Below are positions 7,792 to 15,638 of a DNA stretch of 64,000 nucleotides, in pieces. Source of the DNA: Clostridium transplantifaecale (lineage in GTDB: Bacteria; Bacillota; Clostridia; Lachnospirales; Lachnospiraceae); NCBI RefSeq assembly GCF_900626075.1, contig NZ_UYZY01000003.1, forward strand, positions 1 to 64,000. Reading direction: 5' to 3'. The position numbers and the translations under genes were made by a program. Each line of letters begins with the position of its first letter. Position 1 is the first letter of the stretch. The notes below the pieces were generated by a model. That model saw only the letters and a list, made by a program, of their open reading frames with translations. It searched no databases and was not told where the DNA came from.

Positions 7792-7818
7792 GGAACTATG
7801 TTGCAATGACATAGTTCC
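7792..7818 (+). terminator. Terminator/attenuator-like hairpin before DUF1643 gene
   Basis: Perfect 9-bp stem GGAACTATG / CATAGTTCC with a 9-nt loop, then TTTTTATTTT and the ribosome binding site of the next gene. Same layout as the hairpin at 1397-1427, although the sequence differs. The element's left end 7591-7791 is otherwise non-coding. Confidence 0.55.
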
Positions 7819-7843
7819 TTTTTATTTTACGGAGGATAATGAT

Positions 7844-8509
7844 ATGACTAAATTAGTAGAGAAAGAAAACATCTTAAAAACGAGGGTTACTGTATCAGCG
7901 GACGGAAAGAACACTTATGCCATCTCAAAGGCGGTTGAAGGATTAGACGGCGGAAAAGGTGTGCTTGTGATGTTATATCCCACTCGTACAGTAGATAACT
8001 TTTATGTAGAGGACTCAACAAACGTTCATCTTATGAACCATATGAAAAGCCTGGGGATTAATGAATATGTAGTGGTAAACCTGTTCTCAATCGTTACACA
8101 GAGCAGATTATCGGTTAAGGGGCTGAAATTAGATGAGGAGAACTTGAAATATATCAGAGATAATATTTTTAAGACGATTGATAATTCCAAAGATAAGGTG
8201 ATTATTGCATGGGGAAATTCTCATCAGACTTCTAAGGTGGTAAATCAGGCGAAATTAGAAATTCTCAAAATGTGGACCGAATTACACAAGACGGCAAAGC
8301 TATACCAGATGACTGCTGATGGGTTAGATAAAGATAATATAGGGGTACACCCTCTTTATCTGGGAATCAGGTATGCAAATGCAACATGGAAACTTGCTCC
8401 TTATCCTCATGCAAAGGTATTGAAAGAATTAATAGAGGAAGGCCGAAAGACACCGGAGCAAAAAGCTCCCAGTCTGAAGGTGGTAAAATCACCAAAATCA
8501 GAAGAATAG
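7844..8509 (+). CDS. DUF1643 family protein
   Basis: Start at ATG 7844, which has CGGAGG upstream; an earlier in-frame ATG (7790) lies in the hairpin. The 221-aa product shows the DUF1643 pattern: an N-terminal beta strand VLVMLYPTRTVDN (the usual LNPSTAD region), GINEYVVVNLFSIVT, then IIAWGNS and a C-terminal HPLYL. Members occur widely on phages and mobile elements and have no settled function. Here it is the first gene inside the left end of element B. It is soluble, with no signal peptide. Confidence 0.75.
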   Translation: MTKLVEKENILKTRVTVSADGKNTYAISKAVEGLDGGKGVLVMLYPTRTVDNFYVEDSTNVHLMNHMKSLGINEYVVVNLFSIVTQSRLSVKGLKLDEENLKYIRDNIFKTIDNSKDKVIIAWGNSHQTSKVVNQAKLEILKMWTELHKTAKLYQMTADGLDKDNIGVHPLYLGIRYANATWKLAPYPHAKVLKELIEEGRKTPEQKAPSLKVVKSPKSEE

Positions 8510-8562
8510 AAAGCGTATAAGAATATGAATGGCTTAGAATATCCTGTCAGTTCATGATATAT

Positions 8563-8602
8563 AAATCCCTCTTGAAGCATTGTGGCTCAAGGGGGATTTT
8601 TT
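8563..8602 (+). terminator. Terminator between DUF1643 gene and XRE gene
   Basis: AAATCCCTCTTGA (8563-8575) pairs with TCAAGGGGGATTT (8587-8599), followed by a T run. It separates convergent genes. Confidence 0.75.
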
Positions 8603-8669
8603 AATAAAATTATTTAGATGGACATAGGTGTGTCCTTGCCGTTTGCTATATTAATTAGTATAGAGAGTT

Positions 8670-8939
8670 TTAAGACTTTTTAGGGGGTATATACTCTATT
8701 AATTCATACAAATCGCAATCCAAGACATAACACAAGCGTTTTAGAATATCAATGTCCAACCGCTGGATCTTATTATCTCTATAATTTCTTAATTGTGTAC
8801 GTTGCATTTCAGTACGAAAGGAAAGCTGATTCAAAGATACTTTTCTTTCTTCCATTAATTCAGCTAGATGGATCTTGATATCTCCGCATTCTTCGTAGTT
8901 TACCGGAAGTTGACGCAATGGATTTTCTTTTTTAGGCAT
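8670..8939 (-). CDS. XRE/Cro-type helix-turn-helix regulator
   Basis: An 89-aa protein whose residues ~22-83 form a compact Cro/CI-like helix-turn-helix (DIKIHLAELMEERKVSLNQL, SFRTEMQRTQLRNYR, then LDIDILKRLCYVLDCDLYELIEYI). The C-terminal signature is typical of the small HTH_26-type regulators of mobile elements. Transcribed against the rest of element B. The strong ribosome binding site CGGAGGT supports the start. Its promoter overlaps two TTTACATA repeats, so it probably represses itself and perhaps the rightward genes. Confidence 0.8.
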   Translation of the reverse strand: MPKKENPLRQLPVNYEECGDIKIHLAELMEERKVSLNQLSFRTEMQRTQLRNYRDNKIQRLDIDILKRLCYVLDCDLYELIEYIPPKKS

Positions 8940-8958
8940 AGTTGTACCTCCGTTATTT

Positions 8959-9001
8959 ATTATATTTTACATACGAAACAATTGTAAGATTGGTTTACAT
9001 A
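8959..9001 (-). promoter_or_regulatory. XRE gene promoter with TTTACATA repeats
   Basis: Minus strand: -35 TTACAA (8982-8987), 17-bp spacer, -10 TATAAT (8959-8964). Plus-strand direct repeats TTTACATA at 8966-8973 and 8994-9001, 28 bp apart, lie within and just upstream of it and are candidate operators. Confidence 0.45.
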
Positions 9002-9078
9002 TGGTATATTTAAATATGGTTATATATATGCTCAATATACTGGTGAGATAAAAAATTTAGAAGAAAGGGTAAATGTTT

Positions 9079-9396
9079 ATGAGAGAAAAAGATATATATC
9101 TAAAGCAATTTATTGAGGTGACATCAGAAGATGCATTAAAGAATGCCATAAAAGTAGGATATGGGAAAATTTGTATAAAAGGTGAGTATGCTAATAATAT
9201 AGCTGGTAAATTAAGAACGAATGATACGGGGAATAAGCTTTCCAATGCTGGTCTCATAGCAGGATTGCTTTTCTTCACACCGCTATTTTTAGCAGGAGTA
9301 GTTGGTAAAATCCTAACAAGAGATTTATCTAAATATAGAATAACAGATGTTAGTGATTGTAAAGTAACTTTAAAGCATAAATCGTTAAAGGATTAA
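9079..9396 (+). CDS. Unknown small membrane protein (105 aa)
   Basis: Start at ATG 9079 fits the AAAGGG 9 bases upstream better than the ATG 6 bases earlier. The 105-aa product has a soluble N-terminal half (YLKQFIEVTSEDALKNAI) and one hydrophobic segment at about residues 58-80 (AGLIAGLLFFTPLFLAGVVG), then a short basic C terminus. No family recognised. The next gene follows after 13 bases, so the two are probably co-transcribed. Confidence 0.6.
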   Translation: MREKDIYLKQFIEVTSEDALKNAIKVGYGKICIKGEYANNIAGKLRTNDTGNKLSNAGLIAGLLFFTPLFLAGVVGKILTRDLSKYRITDVSDCKVTLKHKSLKD

Positions 9397-9409
9397 GGAG
9401 GGAATAATT

Positions 9410-9682
9410 ATGGGATTTTTTAAAAGAATGATAGGTAAAACTTTATTTCATATGGCTGAAGATCGAATTAGAATGGCTGAACCAGGATATGAGACTATAC
9501 TGCTATTAGAGAATTCTTCAGATGAGGATCTTGTAGAGCTAGTAACTGCATATGTTTATATGCATAATAAAGAAAAGCTACCTAGAAGAAATGATTTTTA
9601 TAACAGACTTATTGATGAAATGGTGGATAGACCTGAGTCGGTTAGAAAAGAAATTGAAGAACTTTTAGGATATTTAAAATGA
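9410..9682 (+). CDS. Unknown small protein (90 aa)
   Basis: ATG preceded by AAGGAGGG. The 90-aa product begins with a short amphipathic stretch (MGFFKRMIGKTLFHMAEDRIRMAE) and continues as charged helices rich in Glu/Asp (SSDEDLVELVTAYVYMHNKEKL, PESVRKEIEELLGYL). No motif or family is recognised. Probably in an operon with the upstream membrane-protein gene. A weak hairpin ATTTTCC/GGAAAAT (9683-9717) follows. Confidence 0.6.
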   Translation: MGFFKRMIGKTLFHMAEDRIRMAEPGYETILLLENSSDEDLVELVTAYVYMHNKEKLPRRNDFYNRLIDEMVDRPESVRKEIEELLGYLK

Positions 9683-9773
9683 ATTTTCCATACTTGTGTC
9701 TCTCGAATCAGGAAAATAATTGATATGAATTTAATTATTTGACACATAAACTTAATCAATGGAGGAAAAAAGA

Positions 9774-10439
9774 ATGAAGAGAAGAAGTTTAGTAACAGTA
9801 TTAAGCGTAGTTGTAATGACAGTATCAATGAGCACTACCGCTCTAGCAGGAACATGGAAACTGGGTAATGGCAATAATCAAGAACGTTGGTGGTATGATA
9901 ATGATAATGGCAGCTATGCTAATAGTGGCTGGCAATGGATTGATGGTAATAATGACGGTATTGCGGAATGCTATTACTTTGATAATGATGGTTGGTTGTA
10001 TACGTCTACAACAACACCAGATGGATATAGTGTCAATGAGAATGGAGCATGGACAACTGATGGACATGTGGAAACCCAAACTGCGGTAGTAGACAGTCAG
10101 AATGATTCAGTTGCTAGTCAAACTACAGAGGAATATAATGGGGAGTATAAGCTGGTAAAGTTTGTTTCTTTAGATGGTACCACATACACAGGTGATAGCT
10201 TGTATTTTACCTATCATAGTATGAACCTTAGGGTAACAAATTACAATGAGAATTCTTTAACCATTACTTATTATCAAGAAGGTAATGAAGCTGAATTTAG
10301 CTATCTTTTTGAAAAGAACGGTGAACACTACGAAAATCAGGATGGTGCTACTGGTCTTGTTGCAAAAGTAAAATTTGATGCAGATGGTACACTTGTTTTA
10401 TTTGATGATCTTATTGGCTATGACTATTATCAAAAATAA
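9774..10439 (+). CDS. Secreted protein with cell-wall-binding-type repeats and lipocalin-like domain
   Basis: Start at ATG 9774 (GGAGG 7-11 bases upstream), not the ATG at 9759 that lies within the ribosome binding site. The 221-aa product has a signal peptide ending STTALA. It then has two short aromatic/Gly repeats of the choline/cell-wall-binding type (SGWQWIDGNNDG, YYFDNDGWLYTSTTTPDGY, NGAW), a Thr/Ser-rich linker, and a C-terminal beta-rich domain (residues ~120-221) resembling small lipocalin-like modules. It should be exported and held at the wall. The final 119 bases are identical in element A (window start). The next gene, 36 bases downstream, is also secreted, so the two may act together. 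Confidence 0.7.
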   Translation: MKRRSLVTVLSVVVMTVSMSTTALAGTWKLGNGNNQERWWYDNDNGSYANSGWQWIDGNNDGIAECYYFDNDGWLYTSTTTPDGYSVNENGAWTTDGHVETQTAVVDSQNDSVASQTTEEYNGEYKLVKFVSLDGTTYTGDSLYFTYHSMNLRVTNYNENSLTITYYQEGNEAEFSYLFEKNGEHYENQDGATGLVAKVKFDADGTLVLFDDLIGYDYYQK

Positions 10440-10475
10440 TATTTGATGTACTAATAGTACGAGGGGGATTTAATA

Positions 10476-11537
10476 ATGAAGAAGATTATTGCATTAATTA
10501 TGTGTATCACTATGGTATTAGGTATGAGCATAAGTACTTATGCTCAAGAAGGAATTCCAGCGTCATTATACGGAAGTGCTTGGTATCATGAACCTGTAGA
10601 AGGTTCTGTAGTATCAACTGTAGAAATATATAATGGAGATGGTTCTGATGTACAAGTATTGACAGGCAAGCAGCTTAAAAATCAATATGGACCTAATATA
10701 ACTAATATTGTACATTCTCTTTATGGAGATGAATCTGTTTTGAATGGTACAACTACAACATTTGTAAATGAAGATGCTTATGTAGTAGCTCCTTTTGATG
10801 GAATAGTTGCAATAGGTTATAATAAAAATACTACAGATGGATGTTTTGGAGATATATTTGCTTATGTAAAAAAGGGTGATAAAATTAGAATGATACCTGA
10901 TTTTCTAAGATATAACGATATTAATACTGCAGCATATTCTATGTATTTAAGTCCTACTGAATTAGTAGATGCTGTTATACTTAGCGAAAAACGTGCTAAT
11001 AAAATAGAAAAAACGTTAGGACAAATAAGAGTTCCAATAACACATTGGGAACTGCCAGAAGGACGTCACCCTTCTGATTATGAAAGAGAAAGTATTACGT
11101 TATTATATGGTACAAATGTTCCTAATCCTGAAATTTATCCAGTAAATCCTGATGGAATGGAGGGTTATGAGTTAGATGCTAAACGTAAAGAAGCAGAAGA
11201 AAAATATGGAGATGATGGAGAAGGTTGGTTTAATGAAGATGGATATCAACCAGAATATTTAAGTAAAGCATTCTATGTTAGTGATATTAGCACCCTTAGG
11301 TATTCTTTAGTTGGTGGAAGAAATAAACTTTGTGATAGAGGTGAAACAGAAAGACTTGAAGATGGCTCTTTACGGTATATTACTTATGATTGCTTTGTTG
11401 TATCAAGAGATACTTATTATAATCATAATATAGAGCTTATTGATAATCTTTTATATATGGATGGTTATAAGTTAATGTATAATAAACATTATCAAGCTAG
11501 AGAAAATCCTGATTATCTATTTGTAAATGTAGATTAA
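10476..11537 (+). CDS. Secreted protein of unknown function (variable cargo, element B)
   Basis: A 353-aa product with ATG start and GAGGGGG upstream; signal peptide to about residue 23 (cleavage after TYA). Diverged homologue of the element A protein at 172-1209, sharing EIYNGDGSDV, FVNEDAYVVAPFD, YVKKGDKI, FLRYND and NPEIYP. The middle region (residues ~225-260) differs in length and composition, with an acidic stretch EEKYGDDGEGWFNEDG. No known domain. Position directly after the wall-bound protein gene suggests a shared extracellular role. Confidence 0.75.
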   Translation: MKKIIALIMCITMVLGMSISTYAQEGIPASLYGSAWYHEPVEGSVVSTVEIYNGDGSDVQVLTGKQLKNQYGPNITNIVHSLYGDESVLNGTTTTFVNEDAYVVAPFDGIVAIGYNKNTTDGCFGDIFAYVKKGDKIRMIPDFLRYNDINTAAYSMYLSPTELVDAVILSEKRANKIEKTLGQIRVPITHWELPEGRHPSDYERESITLLYGTNVPNPEIYPVNPDGMEGYELDAKRKEAEEKYGDDGEGWFNEDGYQPEYLSKAFYVSDISTLRYSLVGGRNKLCDRGETERLEDGSLRYITYDCFVVSRDTYYNHNIELIDNLLYMDGYKLMYNKHYQARENPDYLFVNVD

Positions 11538-11572
11538 TAAAATTTAAATTATAAAGAAAGTACCCCCTTATC

Positions 11573-11647
11573 TATTATCACCGCAGATATAAATATATAT
11601 TATCATTTTGTAACCAGTAGGAATATAAAGGCGAAGAGGTGATAATA
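11573..11647 (+). promoter_or_regulatory. RBS-sequestering inverted repeat (element B)
   Basis: TATTATCACC (11573-11582) and GGTGATAATA (11638-11647), the same pair as in element A, ending one base before the ATG at 11649. Homology between the elements resumes at this arm after the variable cargo gene. Confidence 0.55.
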
Positions 11648-11648
11648 T

Positions 11649-11726
11649 ATGCACGCAGGAATATTTATAGGTGCTTGTGTCATAACAGTAGGTGTACTTG
11701 TGGCACTCGAAAACAGCAACGCATAA
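11649..11726 (+). CDS. 25-aa hydrophobic small protein (element B copy)
   Basis: Encodes exactly the same 25 residues as 1303-1380; the visible nucleotide differences are synonymous. One membrane-spanning stretch and tail ENSNA. The conservation of sequence, ribosome binding site and flanking hairpins in both elements argues that it is translated. Confidence 0.6.
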   Translation: MHAGIFIGACVITVGVLVALENSNA

Positions 11727-11742
11727 CAAGGTAACATACAGA

Positions 11743-11773
11743 AAGGCAGATGACTATAGTGGTTATCTGCCTT
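11743..11773 (+). terminator. Terminator/attenuator-like hairpin (element B copy)
   Basis: AAGGCAGAT / ATCTGCCTT stem, 13-nt loop, U-rich tail, directly before the ribosome binding site of the next gene. Confidence 0.6.
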
Positions 11774-11800
11774 AATTTATTTTCAAAAGAGGGTAACGAT

Positions 11801-12178
11801 ATGAAGAGTAAGAAATCAATACGGATTAAGAATATTAGCCAGTGGCAACTTTTAAAGCAGATGAATAACAACGGTTTCTTTGGTAAGAAAAAGATACCAG
11901 AGGAAGTTATAATCAAAATTTTCCGTATAATCTATTCAAAAGAGTTAGGCCAAGAAGGATTTGTAGTACTATGCTTTTCAAAAGTAGACGATGACCTCAT
12001 AGGTATCGAGGATATTGTAGGGTTATATCCTTACCGCTTGTGGTTGGATGAAGATATGGACGAGATAGAAACCAGAACGAAAAAAGGAAAAATAAAACGC
12101 TGGTATATTGCTCATGTAAGGGTAAGAGGTCAACGGGCAAAGATAGCTGTAATTTATACTTCAACTAAGGATGAATGA
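11801..12178 (+). CDS. Unknown protein (125 aa), element core gene 1 (B copy)
   Basis: Homologue of 1455-1832, same length. Start at ATG 11801 with AAGAGGG upstream. About 17 substitutions lie in the N-terminal 65 residues, and almost none after GIEDIVGLYPYRLW. This uneven divergence hints that the C-terminal half is the functional core, or that the copies recombined there. No family recognised; soluble and basic. Confidence 0.75.
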   Translation: MKSKKSIRIKNISQWQLLKQMNNNGFFGKKKIPEEVIIKIFRIIYSKELGQEGFVVLCFSKVDDDLIGIEDIVGLYPYRLWLDEDMDEIETRTKKGKIKRWYIAHVRVRGQRAKIAVIYTSTKDE

Positions 12179-12193
12179 AAGGAGCCATGAAGA

Positions 12194-12607
12194 TTGAACC
12201 AGTTTGAGTCATGGGAAGTGTTCCTAGATTATGTAAAACTCCGTATATTAAACGGTGAGTTTAAGGACTTCTTTCAATTATTACACATAGATATAAACCA
12301 ACTGACAAACATATGGACTGAACCCGATCTATACGATATGGACTATATTGAGCCTGACGAATGGGAAGGGTTCAAAGAGATGTTCCCATCACCAGATCTA
12401 TACCAGAAGTTTATAAGTATTGCACCCGTAATGGAAGTACGCTCATGTAGAGCACGTATTACCCCCCTAGAAGCCGTTTTCTATGTGGTAGGGGGTTTAC
12501 ACGGGCAACACTGCTACCGCTGTTTTGCATATGGTTTTGAGGTTCTAACAGGCTATGCTAAAAGTGATAGTAGTTATGTGTGTTTACTGGATAAATCGGA
12601 GGAATAA
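12194..12607 (+). CDS. Unknown protein (137 aa), element core gene 2 (B copy)
   Basis: TTG start with AAGGAG upstream as in element A. One residue shorter than the A copy at VVGGLHG, otherwise only a few substitutions (LNGEF, FQLLHID, SPDLY). Acidic, soluble, with the Cys-containing GQHCYRCF motif retained. It lies in the same three-gene operon. Function unknown. Confidence 0.72.
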   Translation: MNQFESWEVFLDYVKLRILNGEFKDFFQLLHIDINQLTNIWTEPDLYDMDYIEPDEWEGFKEMFPSPDLYQKFISIAPVMEVRSCRARITPLEAVFYVVGGLHGQHCYRCFAYGFEVLTGYAKSDSSYVCLLDKSEE

Positions 12608-12609
12608 AG

Positions 12610-12969
12610 ATGTATTACATTATAGGAACTGAAAATCAATATAAGAATGTCACTGATGAATTATTAAACTATATACCGGAAAAAGTATGTGGCCTATTAC
12701 ATGAGCGAGTAAAAACGTTTGATAGCTATTATGGAGCACACAGGGATTTAGAAAAAGACTTAGGCGGATATTGTGCTGTATTCCCGACCATGCAGGTCAC
12801 TGATAATAATACATATTCTAACCTGCTAAAGAAGCATTTTATCCGTTTAGAAGACTGGGAATATCAGGACTATATTGTATGTGACAAGTCAATATGGTGT
12901 GAAGAATTATATATACTTAGTTCGGATTACTCACTCATAATAATATATCCATGTGAAGAGGAGAAATAA
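12610..12969 (+). CDS. Unknown protein (119 aa), element core gene 3 (B copy)
   Basis: Homologue of 2267-2626, identical length, two-base gap from the upstream stop. Substitutions such as LNYIPEKVC, HFIRLEDW and DYIVC are scattered, and the C-terminal PCEEEK tail is kept. No recognised domain or membrane segment. Confidence 0.72.
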   Translation: MYYIIGTENQYKNVTDELLNYIPEKVCGLLHERVKTFDSYYGAHRDLEKDLGGYCAVFPTMQVTDNNTYSNLLKKHFIRLEDWEYQDYIVCDKSIWCEELYILSSDYSLIIIYPCEEEK

Positions 12970-12970
12970 T

Positions 12971-13111
12971 ATGATTTCAGGATTACTTGCTCTGACAGTC
13001 AGCAGCTTAACATCAAAGATTATTATAGACTCTTTAAGTGCTGGTGTTGGTTTAGGAATTACAATTTATAAAGCGTCGAGAATATCAAAATCAAATAGTA
13101 GAAGACGATAA
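12971..13111 (+). CDS. 46-aa hydrophobic small protein (element B copy)
   Basis: Counterpart of 2628-2777. The first ~39 residues are almost the same (SKIIIDSLSAGVGLGITIYKAS), but the tail is shorter (RISKSNSRRR). The left edge of the swapped module falls inside the 3' end of this ORF. Ribosome binding site GAAGAGGAG. Confidence 0.6.
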   Translation: MISGLLALTVSSLTSKIIIDSLSAGVGLGITIYKASRISKSNSRRR

Positions 13112-13113
13112 AA

Positions 13114-13222
13114 AGCAAGAAGGTGAACTGGAAAATACGGAGCGCAAGAGTATTGTAGCGGTGTTCTCAAAAGAGAAGTCTGCTACAAACGCAAGCTCCG
13201 TATTTTTTTGTTTACCTTGCTC
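13114..13222. repeat. Three-tier inverted repeat, candidate origin or oriT (element B)
   Basis: Outer imperfect arms (AGCAAG-AGGT-GAAC against GTTTACCTTGC), middle perfect 12-bp arms AAAATACGGAGC (13132-13143) and GCTCCGTATTTT (13195-13206), inner TGTAGC/GCTACA and TTCTC-AAAA-GAGAA. Same place and same three-tier plan as 2770-2886 in element A, with unrelated sequence. The middle right arm runs into seven Ts, so termination of the upstream operon is an alternative role. Confidence 0.6.
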
Positions 13223-13431
13223 GGGGGATAAAAAAATTTTTTTATTTTTTTTGTATTTATCTGGAGTAAAAAGCATAGTATAAAAAGAAATAACTATTAG
13301 GTCTTTTTTTTGTACAGCAAAATGGAGGTGATCTTATGATTTGATTGACAAAAAATGATTACAAAAGATATTGAATATACAGTAAGACGAAAAGAGTGAG
13401 TTCTCTAAAAAAAAAGAAAGAGGAAAATAAT
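13223..13431 (+). other. AT-rich leader of element B replication-like operon
   Basis: No gene. It holds long T runs after the inverted repeat, a short orphan AGGAGG-ATG-ATT-TGA that codes for nothing, and TTGACA at 13345-13350 with TATTGA 18 bp downstream as a possible promoter. Confidence 0.4.
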
Positions 13432-13803
13432 ATGAAATTTACATTGATAGACTCAAAACTTAAACTTGGAAAATGGTATAGAGGGCAGATAACACATCAC
13501 ATCATAGATAATAACAGCACTAGGATAAGAATTTTCGTTAACTTAGAAAAGGACAAATCCACTCAGTATATGAAATCTGTTCCCCTTATACTAAACAGTA
13601 ATTCAAAGTTTGCCAAATTAGCTGATGATTTGGAAATATTTAATGAATATGGCGAAATTGATACCGACCTTATGGATGGTATAGTGGTACAAGCCAAATT
13701 GCAGAAAGGAAAGGACGATATAAGATACATAGATGATATGCACATAGATGATGATTGGTATGATCAAACTGACGAAGAAGATAATAATGATGAGGTGGAT
13801 TAA
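13432..13803 (+). CDS. Small acidic-tailed protein, possible ssDNA-binding protein
   Basis: Start at ATG 13432 with AAGAGGAAA upstream. The 123-aa product has exactly the length of the element A protein 3710-4081 and the same layout: GKWYRGQITHHIID, RIRIFVNLE, NSKFAKLADDLEIFNEYG, then a strongly acidic tail (DQTDEEDNNDEVD). Beta-rich core plus acidic tail is the pattern of small ssDNA-binding proteins, which is inference. First of three genes in the replication-like operon; the next begins 5 bases later. Confidence 0.65.
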   Translation: MKFTLIDSKLKLGKWYRGQITHHIIDNNSTRIRIFVNLEKDKSTQYMKSVPLILNSNSKFAKLADDLEIFNEYGEIDTDLMDGIVVQAKLQKGKDDIRYIDDMHIDDDWYDQTDEEDNNDEVD

Positions 13804-13807
13804 TACG

Positions 13808-14143
13808 ATGATGATGACCAATACCTATAATGGACTAATAACATCATGTATTATTACTCCTGAAAGCCATACAATAATGGTCAGTTTTAATGTAGCAAGA
13901 AACGACACTGACATTTCAATAACCCTTATATATGAAGGTGGCAAGGCTTATAAACGGTTATTAGCGGACTTTAACAGTCTTCCAATATTTAAATCAGATG
14001 GAAGTGCTGACCTTGTAAGTATCGTAGGGTTACAAGTCCGTCTACAGCTTATAGTACATAATGAAAAAGTGCAACTAACCAATATAGCGTTAGATCTTGA
14101 TTACTATACGCCTTATCAAGAAACGGAGGACTTAATCGCATGA
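13808..14143 (+). CDS. Second small protein of the same type (tandem duplicate)
   Basis: Start at the first of three consecutive ATG codons (13808), with GAGGTG 10 bases upstream in the previous gene. The 111-aa product follows the plan of its neighbour (YNGLITSCIITPE, TIMVSFNVA, KAYKRLLADFNSLPIF, VGLQVRLQLIV, LDLDYYTPY) but lacks a long acidic tail. By eye it looks like a paralogue of 13432-13803. Element A has only one gene of this type. Overlaps the ATPase start by 4 bases (ATGA). Confidence 0.55.
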   Translation: MMMTNTYNGLITSCIITPESHTIMVSFNVARNDTDISITLIYEGGKAYKRLLADFNSLPIFKSDGSADLVSIVGLQVRLQLIVHNEKVQLTNIALDLDYYTPYQETEDLIA

Positions 14144-15621
14144 GCACACAGGAAGAAATAAAGGATTTAACAACACAAGAGCTAATCATAAGTGCCAGTG
14201 AGCAGGTTATGTTTTACTACTCTTCTGTTGACGGTGGATTTATAAAAACCCAGATTGAAAAGCAGGGGGAGAAAATAAATGTCTTTTACAGCATTGAATC
14301 CACTGAATTTAAAAATTGGTTCAGGCTATTCTGCTTTGACACTTATGGTAAAATAATCAACTCAGGTAATAGCATACAGGCACAGGAGCATTTCCGAATG
14401 GTAGCTAAGAAAATCGGAAAAGAAGTCACTCTACATAGACGGTGCATAGAAAAGTCCGATAAAATTTATTATGATTTATACTGGGATAATAGTAGTATCA
14501 TAAGGATAACAGGAGTAGATGTAAAAATAATAAAACCAAGTAAACCGATGTTTAAAACAGGAGCATCCATGTCTCCGCAAGTAAGACCGGATTTATCAGC
14601 CACCCCTCAAGATCTAGTTGAATTGGTAAATAAGCACTTCCATCTACATGACGAGGCTGATAAGGTTTTATTTCCGCTTTTCCTAGTGAGTTGTTTATGG
14701 GGGGACAAGCTATCTCATCCATTAATTCAGTTATACGGCCCGCCTGCCAGCGCAAAATCTACTACCCTTAAACGAATTGAGGATTTAATCGATCCCCATA
14801 TTTATGACTTGTATGATATGCCGGAAAATCCGGAAGATGTAGCATTAGCATTATCTTTAAATTACCTATGCTGCTTCGACAATGTATCATACATACCTCC
14901 TAAAATTAGTGACCTGTTATGCCGGAACTGTACGGGGGGCACACAGATAAAGAGGAAGCGATTTACCGATACCGACCAAAGTGCTTTGAAACTCAAATCG
15001 GTAGTATGCTTAAATGGAGTGAGCCAGAATATAACCCGTACTGACCTTGCTGAACGTACCCTGTTTTTTGAAATGGAGAAAATCCCTAATGATGAAAAAC
15101 AGCCTGATAGCGTTCTGCTGGCGACATGGAAAAAGGACTTACCTCTTTTTTTTGGAGCGCTATGTAATTTGGCAAAAGAGGTTCTAAATAGTACGTATCA
15201 GTGTAAATATGCAAGCCCTATACGTTTAACTGACTTTTATCAAATAGCAGTCAAAGCAGGCATTATAATAGGGTACAGTGAAAAGGTTGTCAATAAAGCC
15301 TTTAAAAATAATACTGCCAGAGTAAAACGAGAACTCGCAGGAAGCAGTATTATTGTGTCTGTTATAGTTGAGTTTATGGCTGATAAACAGCAATATCCAA
15401 CTGATAATGATACTTGCTCTGTAACAGAGCTTTTTAGAGAACTGAAATTATTTGCCATAGATGAATGCGAAATTGAAGGCAGATACTTTCCAGGTTCACC
15501 CACATGGTTTTCACGGAAATTAAATCAAAATCGTGAAACCTTAGAAGCCGTAGGGATTTATTACCATATTAAGAAAAGTAATGATGGTAATTACCAATCT
15601 ATTTCCCTATGGCAAAAATAA
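14140..15621 (+). CDS. AAA-type ATPase/helicase-like replication protein (element B)
   Basis: A 493-aa protein, the same length as the element A ATPase but well diverged. Walker A GPPASAKST at about residue 203, Walker B-like LCCFDNVSYI, CTGGTQIKRKRF, VVCLNGVSQNI and DLAERTLFFEM follow in the family order. The N-terminal ~150 residues are again without a recognisable primase motif. Probably drives replication or maintenance of the excised element. The clear divergence from A, next to near-identical flanks, shows exchange of the whole module. Confidence 0.75.
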   Translation: MSTQEEIKDLTTQELIISASEQVMFYYSSVDGGFIKTQIEKQGEKINVFYSIESTEFKNWFRLFCFDTYGKIINSGNSIQAQEHFRMVAKKIGKEVTLHRRCIEKSDKIYYDLYWDNSSIIRITGVDVKIIKPSKPMFKTGASMSPQVRPDLSATPQDLVELVNKHFHLHDEADKVLFPLFLVSCLWGDKLSHPLIQLYGPPASAKSTTLKRIEDLIDPHIYDLYDMPENPEDVALALSLNYLCCFDNVSYIPPKISDLLCRNCTGGTQIKRKRFTDTDQSALKLKSVVCLNGVSQNITRTDLAERTLFFEMEKIPNDEKQPDSVLLATWKKDLPLFFGALCNLAKEVLNSTYQCKYASPIRLTDFYQIAVKAGIIIGYSEKVVNKAFKNNTARVKRELAGSSIIVSVIVEFMADKQQYPTDNDTCSVTELFRELKLFAIDECEIEGRYFPGSPTWFSRKLNQNRETLEAVGIYYHIKKSNDGNYQSISLWQK

Positions 15622-15638
15622 TTTCATTTTAGCGTCAG

